Counted from the stretch's first letter, positions 52,606-62,577 are shown. The stretch is DNA of 64,000 nt from Polynucleobacter rarus (GCF_003072505.1 NZ_NTGB01000001.1:2669622-2733621); one strand, 5' to 3'. Made by a program: numbers and translations. Notes: generated by a model from the letters alone, not told the origin.

Positions 52606-53362
52606 GAAGATGGTAGCCAGTTTTAAATATTCTTAAAATGATTGCCAATGAACACAGCAAAAAGAAGATTGCCATACCCACACTTAGTTTCATGCTGACG
52701 TCACCCACATCATAAAAACTCCAGCGAAAACCACTGATTAAATAAACAATAGGATTGAATAGGGCAACCTTTTGCCAAAAATCGGGTAGTACTGATATAG
52801 AGTAAAAGCTTCCCCCCAAGAAAGTGAGCGGAGTAATGATCAATAGAGGCACCACTTGCAGCTTTTCAAAGCCATCAGCCCAGATACCAATAATAAAACC
52901 TACGAGGCTAAAAGTAATCGCGGTTAATACCAGAAAGAATAGCATCCATATAGGGTGATGAATTTGTAGTGGTACAAAAAAACCGGCTGTGAGCAAAATA
53001 ATTAAACCCAAAATAATGGATTTCGTTGCAGCAGAACCAACGTACCCCAAAATGATTTCGAAGGGAGAAATCGGGGCTGAAAGTAACTCATAAATGGTAC
53101 CCGTAAATTTAGGGAAAAAGATTCCAAATGAGGCATTTGAAATACTTTGCGTTAACAAAGCCAACATGATTAAGCCAGGGACTATAAATGCACCATAGGT
53201 AACACCGTCAATTTGTGGCATTTTTGAGCCAATTGCAGAGCCAAAAACAATAAAGTAGAGTGAAGTAGAAATGACAGGTGAAAGAACACTTTGCATTAAA
53301 GTACGCTTGGTTCGTGCCATTTCAAAGCGGTAAATTGCCAGAATTGCATGTAAGTTAATCAT
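52598..53362 (-). CDS. ABC-2 type permease (YadH-like)
   Basis: A 254-residue permease with six hydrophobic helices and the ABC-2 exporter signature near the C-terminus ([16 protein letters not shown]). It starts within the stop codon of the ATPase gene (TGATG), giving a two-gene exporter like YadGH or NodIJ. The exported substrate is unknown. Confidence 0.88.
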   Translation of the reverse strand: MINLHAILAIYRFEMARTKRTLMQSVLSPVISTSLYFIVFGSAIGSKMPQIDGVTYGAFIVPGLIMLALLTQSISNASFGIFFPKFTGTIYELLSAPISPFEIILGYVGSAATKSIILGLIILLTAGFFVPLQIHHPIWMLFFLVLTAITFSLVGFIIGIWADGFEKLQVVPLLIITPLTFLGGSFYSISVLPDFWQKVALFNPIVYLISGFRWSFYDVGDVSMKLSVGMAIFFLLCSLAIILRIFKTGYHLRN

Positions 53363-54297
53363 CAGACGCTTAACTCCTTTTCATTGACAAGACTTACGAA
53401 AATGTCTTCTAAGGAACTCTGACTTGTATGAAGGTCTTTGAAGTTAATATTTTCTGCAGCGACAATTTCTAAAATCTTAGCAATGCCAATATGTTTTCCG
53501 TGACTATCGTAGCTATATCTAATTGTCAACCCGTCTAGGGACAGACTGACTCCATCCATCGAAAGTGCTTGGGGTAATTTAGAAAGTGGTTCGTGGAGCT
53601 GAAGAGTTAATTCCTTTTTTCCTAATTGGTGCATTAGATCAACTTTGGGTTCAACAAGGATTAATTTGCCACTACGAATAACCCCAATCCGGTCGGCCAT
53701 CTCCTCAGCTTCCTCAATATAGTGGGTCGTTAAAATGATGGTAACCCCAGTTTTTTGTAAACCACGGACTAATTCCCACATATCGCGGCGAAGACTCACA
53801 TCAACGCCAGCTGTAGGTTCATCTAAAAAAAGAATCTTAGGTTCATGGGAGAGTGCTTTGGCAATCATGACACGCCGTTTCATACCACCAGATAGGGTCA
53901 TGATTTTATTATTACGTTTATCCCAGAGTGACAATTGTTTGAGAATATTTTCAATATAAAGAGGATTTCTTGGTTTGCCAAATAATCCTCTACTGAAAGA
54001 AACGGTATTCCAGACGGTTTCAAAACTATCAGTAAAAAGCTCTTGAGGGACAAGACCAATCTCAGATCTAGCTAAACGATAATCGCTTACATTGTCACTT
54101 CCCAAAACAGTAACAACACCTTTACTTGCCTTAACAATCCCACAAATAATATTGATAAGCGTAGTTTTACCAGCACCATTTGGGCCTAAAAGTGCAAAAA
54201 TCTCACCCGAATGAATATCCAAAGTAATGTCATGTAAGGCTACAAATCCAGACTGATAAGTTTTATTGATACCCGAAACTGATAGAACATTCTTCAT
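53362..54297 (-). CDS. ABC transporter ATP-binding protein (YadG-like)
   Basis: A 311-residue ATPase. Walker A is GPNGAGKTT, the signature LSGGMKRR, and Walker [13 protein letters not shown]. Length and the C-terminal extension match YadG/NodI-type subunits. ATG at 54297 is chosen because the family's N-terminus begins there; no strong ribosome site is visible. It forms an exporter with the overlapping permease. Confidence 0.9.
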   Translation of the reverse strand: MKNVLSVSGINKTYQSGFVALHDITLDIHSGEIFALLGPNGAGKTTLINIICGIVKASKGVVTVLGSDNVSDYRLARSEIGLVPQELFTDSFETVWNTVSFSRGLFGKPRNPLYIENILKQLSLWDKRNNKIMTLSGGMKRRVMIAKALSHEPKILFLDEPTAGVDVSLRRDMWELVRGLQKTGVTIILTTHYIEEAEEMADRIGVIRSGKLILVEPKVDLMHQLGKKELTLQLHEPLSKLPQALSMDGVSLSLDGLTIRYSYDSHGKHIGIAKILEIVAAENINFKDLHTSQSSLEDIFVSLVNEKELSV

Positions 54298-54678
54298 GTC
54301 TTGAATGTACCACAGGAACTTGTATTTCACTGTGACAAATACGAACTACGGCTGAGTAAATGAAATTACTCTGAGAATTTAATCAGATGATTGATGAAAA
54401 AAAACCACAGAAAATTTTTGGATTTGAAAAATGGTTTTGGCTAAGCCTCAGTACAAACTGATTGAAGATATTTATAAATTTTATTGTCTTTTCAAAATCA
54501 CTCCTAGTTGGCAAGCTTCTTTCATTTTTTAATTCAGAACGATACTAATTATTAGAAGTTCTTTTGAAAAATGATGAATCAAACCTTAAGGAAAAATACT
54601 TTGCATTAATTGTGATTGGTTTTTGATATGTTGAAACATACTGCATAAAAATCAAAAAAATAGTAAAATTTGGGGAAT
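54298..54678. other. Intergenic region before the copper operon
   Basis: No convincing gene. A 33-codon frame near 54432 lacks a ribosome site. TTGAAA at 54631 is a possible -35 element for the next operon, but no well-spaced -10 is certain. Confidence 0.45.
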
Positions 54679-55056
54679 ATGTCTTTATCAAAAAGTTTTA
54701 AACGCCTTGTTATTCCTTGGTTCGCTATTCTTTCAATAGCGCTAGGCTCTTTCGCACCTTTGATTTCGCAGGCGATTGCTCTAGATAAAACAAGCAACCT
54801 TCAGACGATGGAAATTTGTACCTCTTCTGGGATGCAAGCGGTTCATCTAAACCAAGATGATTCTTCGCCAACAAACAATATGCAATCGTCTTGTCCTTAC
54901 TGTTTAGCACACACTTACTTTGTGCCATCGACGAATAGTTTATTAACCTTTGCTTTACCCCTTACAAATACTTTTTATCCTCCACTTTTTTATCAGTCAG
55001 CATCCCGACAGTTCGCTTGGGTAAAGCTACCCGCGCAGGCGCCACCGCTTCATTAA
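54679..55056 (+). CDS. DUF2946 family protein
   Basis: A 125-residue exported protein: signal-like N-terminus (FAILSIALGSFAPLISQAIA) and the family's CPYCLAH segment (about residues 71-77). DUF2946 proteins are small and often sit beside copper-uptake TonB receptors. GGGGA lies just before ATG 54679. It heads an operon with YcnI and a TonB receptor, which points to copper handling. Confidence 0.75.
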   Translation: MSLSKSFKRLVIPWFAILSIALGSFAPLISQAIALDKTSNLQTMEICTSSGMQAVHLNQDDSSPTNNMQSSCPYCLAHTYFVPSTNSLLTFALPLTNTFYPPLFYQSASRQFAWVKLPAQAPPLH

Positions 55057-55120
55057 ATAACTCAATTCTGGCAGTCAACACTTGTTTGACGCTTCACGTT
55101 ATTTAATTAAGAAGGTTATT

Positions 55121-55672
55121 ATGAAATCCCTACTCTCTATCTTGGGTATGCCCAAGTATGTATTAGTAACAATTGGTCTGTTTATTTCTGTAGCCCAGGC
55201 CCATGTTGTCCTTGAAACCCCCACAGTTTACGCAGGCGCTTATTACAAAGCTGTATTTAAGATCAGTCACGGCTGTGATGGGTCGCCAACGCAACAAGTC
55301 ATTATTAATGTTCCTGAGGGTTTTAAAGGCGCAAAACCAATGGTGAAAGCCGCGTGGGATATCTCTGTTTTAAAAGAGAAGCTGCAAAAACCCTACACCA
55401 GTCATGGCAAAAAAATGATTGAGGATGTCACCAAAATAGAATGGAAAAATGGCAACCTACCATCCGAGTTCTATGATGAGTTTGTGATTGTTGGACAAGC
55501 ACCGATGGAGGCAGGACCCCTCTATTGGCAGGTAACTCAAATTTGTGCATCTGGCAAATTAGAGTGGAATGAAGTTCCTGCCGAAGGTAAAACATTGAAA
55601 GATTATAAGAATCCAGCCGCCTTATTAAAAGTCATTGCTGACCCTGAAGATCATTCTCAACATCAGCATTAA
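55121..55672 (+). CDS. ycnI: YcnI-family (DUF1775) copper-binding protein
   Basis: A 183-residue exported protein. Cleavage after VAQA leaves a mature N-terminal His (HVVLETPTVYAG), the copper-binding feature of YcnI. FKISHGCDGSPTQQV holds a further His and Cys, and the C-terminus ends in a short His tail (DHSQHQH). YcnI proteins bind Cu(II) and are linked to copper uptake. Start at 55121 fits the signal peptide. Confidence 0.87.
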   Translation: MKSLLSILGMPKYVLVTIGLFISVAQAHVVLETPTVYAGAYYKAVFKISHGCDGSPTQQVIINVPEGFKGAKPMVKAAWDISVLKEKLQKPYTSHGKKMIEDVTKIEWKNGNLPSEFYDEFVIVGQAPMEAGPLYWQVTQICASGKLEWNEVPAEGKTLKDYKNPAALLKVIADPEDHSQHQH

Positions 55673-55679
55673 TCCGGCC

Positions 55680-57995
55680 ATGAAAACAAAATATATAAAT
55701 ATGACGATACTTTCCGTCATCATGGCTACGACCACTCATGTCAAAGCGGATCATCTTACTGAATTGGATGCAATTTCAATTTCTGGTGCCATTGATAAAA
55801 AAATTCTTCCCGCGTTTAGTGCATCGAGTATTACGCTTGAGGACGAGACCATTAACGATACGGTCAATGTTGTTGACACGCCCGATGCACTCAAGTACGC
55901 CCCGAGTCTGATGGTTCGTAAACGAGACTCTGCAGACTATGGTGGTGCGACCCTAGCTACCCGAATTTGGGGAGTCAGTTATAGCGCAAAAAGTATTGTG
56001 AATGTGGATGGCATGCCAATTAGTAATCAACTCTATAACGATAATAACTATGGTACGCCAAGATGGTTTATGGTTTCTCCAGAAGAAATTCGGCAGATTG
56101 AAGTGATGTACGGCCCTTACTCGGCAGCGTATTCAGGTAATTCGATGGGCGCTGTGGTCGACATCACTACGAAAACGCCAGATCAATTTATGGCTATCGT
56201 AAACACCACTGGAAGTCTGCAAACTTTTAGTAAATTCGGTACTAATGATAATTATTTATCTGGACAAATATCTACCTTAATTGGTGATCACCTTGGAAGC
56301 ACCTCATGGCGCTTATCCGTGAACCATGCAGATGCAAATACCCAACCTAGAGCATTTGTAACGGGGACCTCTCCAGAAACACCCTATCCATACGTCAAAA
56401 AAGATGGCACAAACGGTGGCTATTATTTAGGAGCCTCCAACTTGCTACACGGTGTTTCAGATGATGCTAATTTCAAATTGAAATATGACATTAACCCAGG
56501 TTTATCCGTTAGTGTTCATACAGGAATCTGGTCAGGCAATACAGATAGTAAAGTTCAAAGTTATTTACCAGGAAGTCCGAACGGAAGTTATTGCACTACG
56601 AATGCACCGTGTACTACCTTTGCGTCTGGAGTTTACAACCTAAGTCAACAACACTATATGAATAGTATTGCACTCAGTGGAAAAAACTTTACCAACTTTG
56701 AATGGGAAGCTATCGTTTCAAATGTTTACTATGATAAAAATCTGCAAAGAACGGCTGGGTATTTAAATCAAGATGGCAGCATTGTAAATAATGTGAATGG
56801 TAAAAATGGCACATTATCAGACTATAACGGCACAGGATGGACTAATGCCGATTGGCGCGGAAATTACAAGATTGATAGTGATTTTGGTAAACACACCATT
56901 AGTTTTGGGGCGCATTATGATTACAACCGCTTAAACAATTCTCAATATTCTGTGGCGGATTGGATGAATGCCCAAACTGGGAATATATCAGCGGTGGGGA
57001 AAGGCGTTACCCAAACGTCAGCATTATGGGCTCAAGATACTTTTTATATTAATGAGGCTTTAAGGCTTACTACGGGTCTTCGTTATGAAGCTTGGCAAAC
57101 CTTTGACGGTTATCTTTTGAATTCGTCTGCACCTGGTTCAATTGCGCAAGGCGTCAATCAAGCTAGCGTTCAATATCAACATTTTTCACCAAAGTTATCT
57201 TTAAGTTATGACGCACCAAATGATTGGATCAGTACCGTATCGATTGCCAATGCAATGCGCTTTCCAACTGCTGGTGAACTATATAACGTGGTTAGTTCAA
57301 CGACTACAGCGACCGCTTCTGGCCAAGCAACAAAGTACTATGCTCCAGACCCCGCTAACATCCGTCCAGAAAACGTTTGGTCTGCTGAGTGGAGTGTTGA
57401 GAAGAAATTATTAAATGGCTATGTGAAGACAGCGTTATTTACGGAACAGGTTGATGATGCCTTGATTTCACAATACGGCTATCCAGACATTAACAATCCA
57501 ACATACTTCTATTCCTATTGGCAAAATGTAAACAGGGTAAGAAGTTACGGTATTGAACTATCCGGCCAATTGAGAGACCTTTATTTCAAGGGGGTCGATT
57601 TTGGCGGAAGTGTTACTGCAGTTGATTCCACAATTGTGGATAGTAACGGTTTAGGATCATCTAAACAAAGTATCGTCGGCAACCCAACGCCTGGAGTATC
57701 GCCATTAAGAATTACAGGAGTTGCAACTTACCGTCCAGATGAGAAATGGGCATTTACTTTAGGCGGTCGATATCAACGACAATTTGCCTCATCCATTGAT
57801 AACAACGATGTCAATGCAAACACCTACTTAGGCTTCTCTGGTTATTTTGTGATGGATGTTAAAGCAAGATATCAAATCGATAAAAATTGGCGAGCAAGTT
57901 TTGGTATTGATAACTTAACCAATCGGGACTATTTTATGTACCACCCCTTCCCACAAAGAACCTTTGTGGCGAATCTACGATACTCGTATAACTAA
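55680..57995 (+). CDS. TonB-dependent outer-membrane receptor, probably for copper
   Basis: A 771-residue receptor. Signal peptide to about residue 23, plug domain with DALKYAPSLMVRKRDSADYG, IWGVSYSAKSIVNVDGMPI and the IEVMYGPYSAAYSGNSMGAV block, then a 22-strand barrel ending NLRYSYN with the aromatic C-terminus. Context (DUF2946, YcnI) suggests a copper or copper-chelate receptor, like OprC-type proteins. The start is eight bases after the ycnI stop. A terminator hairpin follows at 58012. Confidence 0.9.
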   Translation: MKTKYINMTILSVIMATTTHVKADHLTELDAISISGAIDKKILPAFSASSITLEDETINDTVNVVDTPDALKYAPSLMVRKRDSADYGGATLATRIWGVSYSAKSIVNVDGMPISNQLYNDNNYGTPRWFMVSPEEIRQIEVMYGPYSAAYSGNSMGAVVDITTKTPDQFMAIVNTTGSLQTFSKFGTNDNYLSGQISTLIGDHLGSTSWRLSVNHADANTQPRAFVTGTSPETPYPYVKKDGTNGGYYLGASNLLHGVSDDANFKLKYDINPGLSVSVHTGIWSGNTDSKVQSYLPGSPNGSYCTTNAPCTTFASGVYNLSQQHYMNSIALSGKNFTNFEWEAIVSNVYYDKNLQRTAGYLNQDGSIVNNVNGKNGTLSDYNGTGWTNADWRGNYKIDSDFGKHTISFGAHYDYNRLNNSQYSVADWMNAQTGNISAVGKGVTQTSALWAQDTFYINEALRLTTGLRYEAWQTFDGYLLNSSAPGSIAQGVNQASVQYQHFSPKLSLSYDAPNDWISTVSIANAMRFPTAGELYNVVSSTTTATASGQATKYYAPDPANIRPENVWSAEWSVEKKLLNGYVKTALFTEQVDDALISQYGYPDINNPTYFYSYWQNVNRVRSYGIELSGQLRDLYFKGVDFGGSVTAVDSTIVDSNGLGSSKQSIVGNPTPGVSPLRITGVATYRPDEKWAFTLGGRYQRQFASSIDNNDVNANTYLGFSGYFVMDVKARYQIDKNWRASFGIDNLTNRDYFMYHPFPQRTFVANLRYSYN

Positions 57996-58011
57996 TAAAA
58001 AATGAGTACTG

Positions 58012-58050
58012 CTCAAAAGTTGGCATTGATTTCCTACTTTTGAGTTTGCT
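58012..58050 (+). terminator. Terminator after the TonB receptor
   Basis: Arms CTCAAAAGT and ACTTTTGAG, perfect over nine bases with a 15-base loop, followed by TTTGCT, 16 bases after the stop. Confidence 0.7.
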
Positions 58051-58070
58051 TTAGCATTCCAGAAAAAAGC

Positions 58071-58295
58071 TCATTTCCAACCCTGTAGCCACTTTGCAGG
58101 GTCCTGAAGTTCTCGCCAAGAAAGCTGTAGCGTTTTCTTAGAGAAAACCGCTTCAATTTCAATTAAATCAATGGGAGCATTTTCTTCCTCAGGTTGAATC
58201 ACCTTTGTCACAATAAAGTGTTTATTTTTTGCCACGGGTAGAGCTGCTGTCCATTTAGTTAATAACAGTTTTTTGGGGCTCAGTGGATTCTTCAT
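58071..58295 (-). CDS. TIGR02450-family small conserved protein
   Basis: A 74-residue protein matching the family pattern: NPLSPKKLLLTKWTAALPVA, KHFIVTKVIQPEEENAPI, then LSWRELQDPAKWLQGWK. The function is unknown; it is often near photolyase or MAPEG-type genes. It is convergent with the copper operon and divergent from the MAPEG gene. Confidence 0.8.
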   Translation of the reverse strand: MKNPLSPKKLLLTKWTAALPVAKNKHFIVTKVIQPEEENAPIDLIEIEAVFSKKTLQLSWRELQDPAKWLQGWK

Positions 58296-58392
58296 CTTTT
58301 CAGGTATTTAAATGATTCTTCAGCTAAGATAACATGAAGGATAAGAAAATTTTTAGCTCAGTTATCCCTATTAACTATCGAACATACTTTTT

Positions 58393-58809
58393 ATGCTGAT
58401 TATTACTTCTATTTTTGCATCAATTTTAGCGATTCTATTTTTAAGACTATCTTTAGCCGTAATTGCTTTGCGGCGTAAGAATAAAATTGCATTAGGTTCT
58501 GGAGCTAATGCTGATTTGGAAAGAGCGATTCGGGCACAAGGAAACTTCGCTGAATATGTGCCAATTAACCTGTTATTAATGGCCTGTTTAGAAGTCAATC
58601 TTGCGCCTTGGTGGTTATTTGTGCCGCTCGGAGTTTTATTAATCATAGGGAGAGTCATCCATGCCATAGGAATTAATCAGCCACCGCCTAAGTTTTCAAA
58701 AAGAGTGCTAGGAATGAAGTGCACGTTTTTTGCAATGATCGGATTGATTGCGGATAATTTAGGATGGGCAATTTATGTTGTTTTAGCTTTAAATGGGCTG
58801 ATTATCTAG
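58393..58809 (+). CDS. MAPEG-family membrane protein
   Basis: A 138-residue protein with four helices, resembling membrane-associated eicosanoid/glutathione metabolism proteins. Motifs: IALGSGANADLERAIRAQGN and FAEYVPINLLLM, the conserved Glu-Arg and Glu-Tyr regions. Enzyme role uncertain. Its frame continues past the stop into an MFS remnant. Confidence 0.85.
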   Translation: MLIITSIFASILAILFLRLSLAVIALRRKNKIALGSGANADLERAIRAQGNFAEYVPINLLLMACLEVNLAPWWLFVPLGVLLIIGRVIHAIGINQPPPKFSKRVLGMKCTFFAMIGLIADNLGWAIYVVLALNGLII

Positions 58810-59046
58810 ATAGAGTATTCGACCAATCAGAATGGGTGGTTTAACTTAATTGCTGGTGTAATAATTTTGCCTTCAGCCATCATTTTTGGATGGCTCTATG
58901 AAAGCTATGGAACGCAATATGCATTCCTATATTCAGCGGGATGCGCCACTGTTGCCTTAGGTATATTTTTAGTTACAGTTTTCCCTTTTAAACCTGATGT
59001 CGTCACTGAAGTTGAATCCCCTAAGGGATTCAATTCAATTATTTAA
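58810..59046 (+). pseudogene. MFS transporter C-terminal remnant
   Basis: Directly after the MAPEG stop and in the same frame, 78 codons read NGWFNLIAGVIILPSAIIFG, then LYESYGTQYAFLYSAGCATV and on to a natural stop. This is two membrane helices and the loop between the last helices of a major facilitator transporter. There is no start codon and no N-terminal part. It is a gene fragment, overlapping the end of the UspA gene on the other strand by eight bases. Confidence 0.75.
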
Positions 59047-59464
59047 CGACCAGTACGGGCTGTTTTGCTTTGTGAGTAATTCGGTGGGCAACTGAACCTA
59101 GAAGGATGTCCGAAACTTCAGATCTTCCTTTTGAGCCAATCACAATCATGCCAACCTTTTCTTTATCAGCAACCGATAAAATCGTATCAGATACATTGCC
59201 GATTTCAATAATAAAGCTATGAGGAACATCGGACTTCGCTAATAATTTTTGGGCGGGCTTCAATTCCTTTTGACTAGTTTCAATTAAGAAATTCTTAATA
59301 TCTTCATAGGTAACAAATTGATTGATGTAGTTAAAACTTGAATCGTCGTGAACAGTGATAACAACAATCGAAGATTTAGCGGTTAATCCTTTTGCTAAAT
59401 TAACAGCGTACTTAAGGGCTTTGAAAGAATTTTGAGAACCATCAACGGGTACTAATATTTTCAT
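59039..59464 (-). CDS. Universal stress protein (UspA family)
   Basis: A 141-residue protein: MKILVPVDGSQNSFKALKYA at the N-terminus and the ATP-binding GSKGRSEVSDILLGSVAHRI motif near the C-terminus, which indicates the nucleotide-binding subgroup. Start ATG 59464 is preferred over GTG 59470 because GGAGG lies six bases before it. Confidence 0.92.
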   Translation of the reverse strand: MKILVPVDGSQNSFKALKYAVNLAKGLTAKSSIVVITVHDDSSFNYINQFVTYEDIKNFLIETSQKELKPAQKLLAKSDVPHSFIIEIGNVSDTILSVADKEKVGMIVIGSKGRSEVSDILLGSVAHRITHKAKQPVLVVK

Positions 59465-59594
59465 AAACACCTCCAGGTTAAACCCATTTAAGCACTATAA
59501 AAATATTGTGTCAAATATGAAAAAAATAATGGATTAAATCACTCAACTATAGCCATCGAATTATCTTGACTTAGAAGTCTTAAAATCAAATTGC

Positions 59595-59630
59595 TGAACT
59601 AACTCTACTAGCACTACTTGAGTTAGTTCA
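59595..59630 (-). terminator. Terminator after Bug receptor 4
   Basis: Arms TGAACTAACTC and GAGTTAGTTCA, perfect over eleven bases with a 14-base loop, beginning 20 bases past the stop of the minus-strand Bug gene. Confidence 0.6.
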
Positions 59631-59650
59631 ACAGGGAAAATGAAAAACGA

Positions 59651-60640
59651 TTATTCGTTTGTTATGTGACGTTCTTGAATAATCTTCGCCCAGATTTGTG
59701 AATCCTTAGCAATATATTTTCTTAAATCATCTCGAGTACCTGGCGATGCATAGAGGCCGTGCTCCTTCAGGGCAGCAATAATCTCTTTATCACTTAGCAC
59801 TTTAACTAATTCTTTATTCCATTGATCTAGCATTGCATCAGAATTTTTAGAAGAGGCCACAAATGCATACCAATTACTAGAGTCAAAACTTGGGAAACCT
59901 GACTCAGCAATGGTTGGAACGTTAGGTAAGGCTTCAATTCTTTTAGCGCCTGTAATGGCGATAGGACGTAGTTTGCCACTCTTAATATGGGGCATCGCTG
60001 ATGAGATCGTTGAGTAATAACAATTCACCCTTCCACCTAAAACATCAATCATGGCTGGATTGCCACCTTTATAGGGGACATGGGTTGTTTCAATTTTTGC
60101 TAAAGAGTTTAAAAGTTCACCCTGTAAATGCGAAGCTGAACCATTCCCTGTGGATGCAAAAGTCAGTTTGCCAGGATCTTTTTTAGCAAGATCAATGAAG
60201 TCTTTTAACGATTTGATGTTTGATTCTGAGGGGACAACGAGTACATTCGGAAAAGCGACACCCATCGTGAGTGGTGCTAAGTCTTTAACGGGGTCATAGG
60301 ATAACTTCATTAATAGTGGCGCAATGGATAAAGGTCCAATAGATCCTAAAAGAATCACAGAGCCATCCGTTGGGCCGGTTGCAACCGTACCATGAACAAT
60401 ATTACCGCCCGCCCCGGCTCTATTTTCAACAATGACGGATTGGCCAATATTTTCACCTAGCTTTTTAGCAATGATTCTAGCTGCAGTATCCGTGCCACCA
60501 CCTGCCGCAAAACCTACGTACATTGTGATTGTTTTTTTAGGCGGAAACTCTTGAGCTTGGGATGTGCTAATGATACCAAGTAACATTGCTAGGATAGAGG
60601 TAACCCAAACTAAATGATGATAGCGATGTAAAAGTCCCAT
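59651..60640 (-). CDS. Bug/TctC-family periplasmic solute-binding protein 4
   Basis: A 329-residue Bug receptor with signal peptide ending near STSQAQ (residue 29). Signatures: KKTITMYVGFAAGGGTDTAA, ENRAGAGGNIVHGTVA and DGSVILLGS. It has no linked enzyme or transporter genes, so no ligand clue is available. It is followed by a strong hairpin and preceded by terC on the same strand after 52 bases. Confidence 0.9.
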   Translation of the reverse strand: MGLLHRYHHLVWVTSILAMLLGIISTSQAQEFPPKKTITMYVGFAAGGGTDTAARIIAKKLGENIGQSVIVENRAGAGGNIVHGTVATGPTDGSVILLGSIGPLSIAPLLMKLSYDPVKDLAPLTMGVAFPNVLVVPSESNIKSLKDFIDLAKKDPGKLTFASTGNGSASHLQGELLNSLAKIETTHVPYKGGNPAMIDVLGGRVNCYYSTISSAMPHIKSGKLRPIAITGAKRIEALPNVPTIAESGFPSFDSSNWYAFVASSKNSDAMLDQWNKELVKVLSDKEIIAALKEHGLYASPGTRDDLRKYIAKDSQIWAKIIQERHITNE

Positions 60641-60691
60641 GAAATAATCCCAAGAAATCGTTAATTAAAAATGTAGTTCATTGTAACTTTT

Positions 60692-61444
60692 TTAGATGGT
60701 GGTTTTCTTGGTTCTTGAGCGGATGTTGAGAATTTCTACACCAAATGAGAAAGCCATACCGAAGTAAATGTACCCCTTAGGTATGTGGAAGTTCAGTCCT
60801 TCGGCAATTAAAACAATACCGACGATTGATAAAAAAGAAAGTGCTAGGACCTTAATTGAAGGATGATTATTCACAAAATCACCAATTGGTTTTGCAGCAA
60901 ACAGCATAATAAACATCGATGCGATAACAGCAGCAACCATAATTAAAATTTCATCCACCAGACCAACTGCTGTAATGACGCTATCTAGAGAAAAGACAAT
61001 GTCTAAAATACCAATTTGAATGACTGATCCCCAAAAAAGTTTTTTGGTTGATTTTTTAAGCTCGCCAGAATTACTGCTAGAAGCTTCCTCACTCACTTTC
61101 TCATGCTCTACGGCCTCTACTTCAAGATAGATTTCTTTGGAAGATTTCCACAATAAAAATAGACCTCCCAATAGTAATATTAAGTCACGCCCACTAATAT
61201 CCTGGTTGAAAACATTAAAAAGTGGGGAGGTTAAGCCCATTACCCAAGATAAACTGAGTAAAAGTAAAACTCGTGTAATCAGTGCAAAAAGCAAGCCAAA
61301 GCGGCGGACTTGATTGCGGATTTCTAGGGGTAAACGGTTAGCAATGATACTGATAAAAATAATATTATCGATACCAAGAACAATTTCAAGAATTGCTAAG
61401 GTGAAAAACGCGATGATGGTTTGTGTGTCAAAAAGAAATTCCAT
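60692..61444 (-). CDS. terC: TerC-family membrane protein
   Basis: A 250-residue protein with about seven helices. The family's acidic motifs are LEIVLGIDNIIFISIIANRL and VIQIGILDIVFSLDSVITAV, as in YkoY/Alx/TerC metal exporters that protect against manganese overload. A charged loop (residues 107-133) lies between the two halves. No clear yybP-ykoY riboswitch was recognised upstream. Confidence 0.9.
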   Translation of the reverse strand: MEFLFDTQTIIAFFTLAILEIVLGIDNIIFISIIANRLPLEIRNQVRRFGLLFALITRVLLLLSLSWVMGLTSPLFNVFNQDISGRDLILLLGGLFLLWKSSKEIYLEVEAVEHEKVSEEASSSNSGELKKSTKKLFWGSVIQIGILDIVFSLDSVITAVGLVDEILIMVAAVIASMFIMLFAAKPIGDFVNNHPSIKVLALSFLSIVGIVLIAEGLNFHIPKGYIYFGMAFSFGVEILNIRSRTKKTTI

Positions 61445-61463
61445 CTAAAAATCCAGTCAGTGT

Positions 61464-61685
61464 TTATAAAGCATCAATATGGCATAAAAACGAGTTTATT
61501 TGATGAAAATTAACCTTAGTTTTTTTAAGTTTATTGTCATCAATCGCTAAAATTGAAGTCTTCTTCGTGTCTAGTGAAGAAGATGAGATGAAGATTTGAG
61601 GGAGTTTTCCTATATCATTCAACGATTGTCTTTTAATAATGTCACGAATCGGAAATTGAAGATCCATCATATGTGTGCAACCCAT
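61464..61685 (-). CDS. Doubtful small reading frame upstream of terC
   Basis: A 73-codon frame between terC and the divergent EamA gene, basic and Ser/Asn-rich, without signal, membrane segment or known motif. It would share the terC message. It may be real or only an open stretch in the 5' region. Confidence 0.2.
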   Translation of the reverse strand: MGCTHMMDLQFPIRDIIKRQSLNDIGKLPQIFISSSSLDTKKTSILAIDDNKLKKTKVNFHQINSFLCHIDAL

Positions 61686-61701
61686 TTTTTGAAAGCTTCA
61701 A

Positions 61702-62577
61702 TTGAAATCTGAAACCAAAGGGATGTTCATTGGCTTTATTGGTATTTTTATTTTTAGCCTCACATTGCCGGCTACGAAGGTTGCGATGCTGGATTTAAAT
61801 CCCTACTTTGTGGCATATGGTCGTGCTCTTATTGCTGGGTTAGCAGCAGTTGCTTATCTGATTGTGTCAAAAGCTGGGTGGGTAGAAACGAAGTATATTC
61901 CCCAACTGCTTGTGGTGGCTACAGGAGTGGTTTTTGGCTTTCCGTTATTGGTAAACCTAGCGATGCAGAACGGGTCCTCAGCGCATGGGTCCATTATTCT
62001 TGGATTATTACCCTTGGCTACTGCCATTTTAGGAGCAATCCGCCATCATGAGAAGCCGTCAATTGGATTTTGGATTAGCGCTGTGATTGGATCAACATTA
62101 GTAGTTATTTTCTCATTTATTACCGGAGGGGGAAAAGTAGCCCACGATGATTGGTTGTTATTTGGAGCCTGTCTTTTTGCCAGTATCGGCTATTCTGAAG
62201 GTGCTGATTTATCTAGAGTGATGAACCCTAAAGTGGTGATATCTTGGGTGCTTGTTCTCTCACTTCCGATTAATTGCATCCTGTCCTATTTAACCTTGGA
62301 TGTCGATTTTCTACAACTATCTTTAAAGTCTTCAATCGCTTTTCTTTATTTAGCATTCTTCTCCATGTATATTGGTTTTTTCTTCTGGTATGAGGGGTTG
62401 AAGGTCGGAGGTATAGCGAGAGTCAGTCAAGTACAGTTAATACAACCCTTTATTACTATGATTGCCGCCAGTTTCTTACTAGGCGATGAACTTACAGTTC
62501 TCAATCTAGTTTTTGCTACACTCGTGGTGTTAACCGTAATGATTGGTAAAAAAATGCTGATTGTTAAATCTAACTGA
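61702..62577 (+). CDS. EamA/DMT-family transporter
   Basis: A 291-residue permease with ten hydrophobic helices and the two-repeat EamA plan. First half: GIFIFSLTLPATKVAMLDLN; second half: VSQVQLIQPFITMIAASFLL. Exporters of amino acids or other metabolites belong here; the substrate is unknown. Translation starts at TTG 61702. Confidence 0.87.
   Translation: MKSETKGMFIGFIGIFIFSLTLPATKVAMLDLNPYFVAYGRALIAGLAAVAYLIVSKAGWVETKYIPQLLVVATGVVFGFPLLVNLAMQNGSSAHGSIILGLLPLATAILGAIRHHEKPSIGFWISAVIGSTLVVIFSFITGGGKVAHDDWLLFGACLFASIGYSEGADLSRVMNPKVVISWVLVLSLPINCILSYLTLDVDFLQLSLKSSIAFLYLAFFSMYIGFFFWYEGLKVGGIARVSQVQLIQPFITMIAASFLLGDELTVLNLVFATLVVLTVMIGKKMLIVKSN

Noticed and set aside
61445..61700. yybP-ykoY manganese riboswitch upstream of terC
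   Set aside because: I looked for the conserved core because terC genes often carry it, but did not find the expected paired loops.
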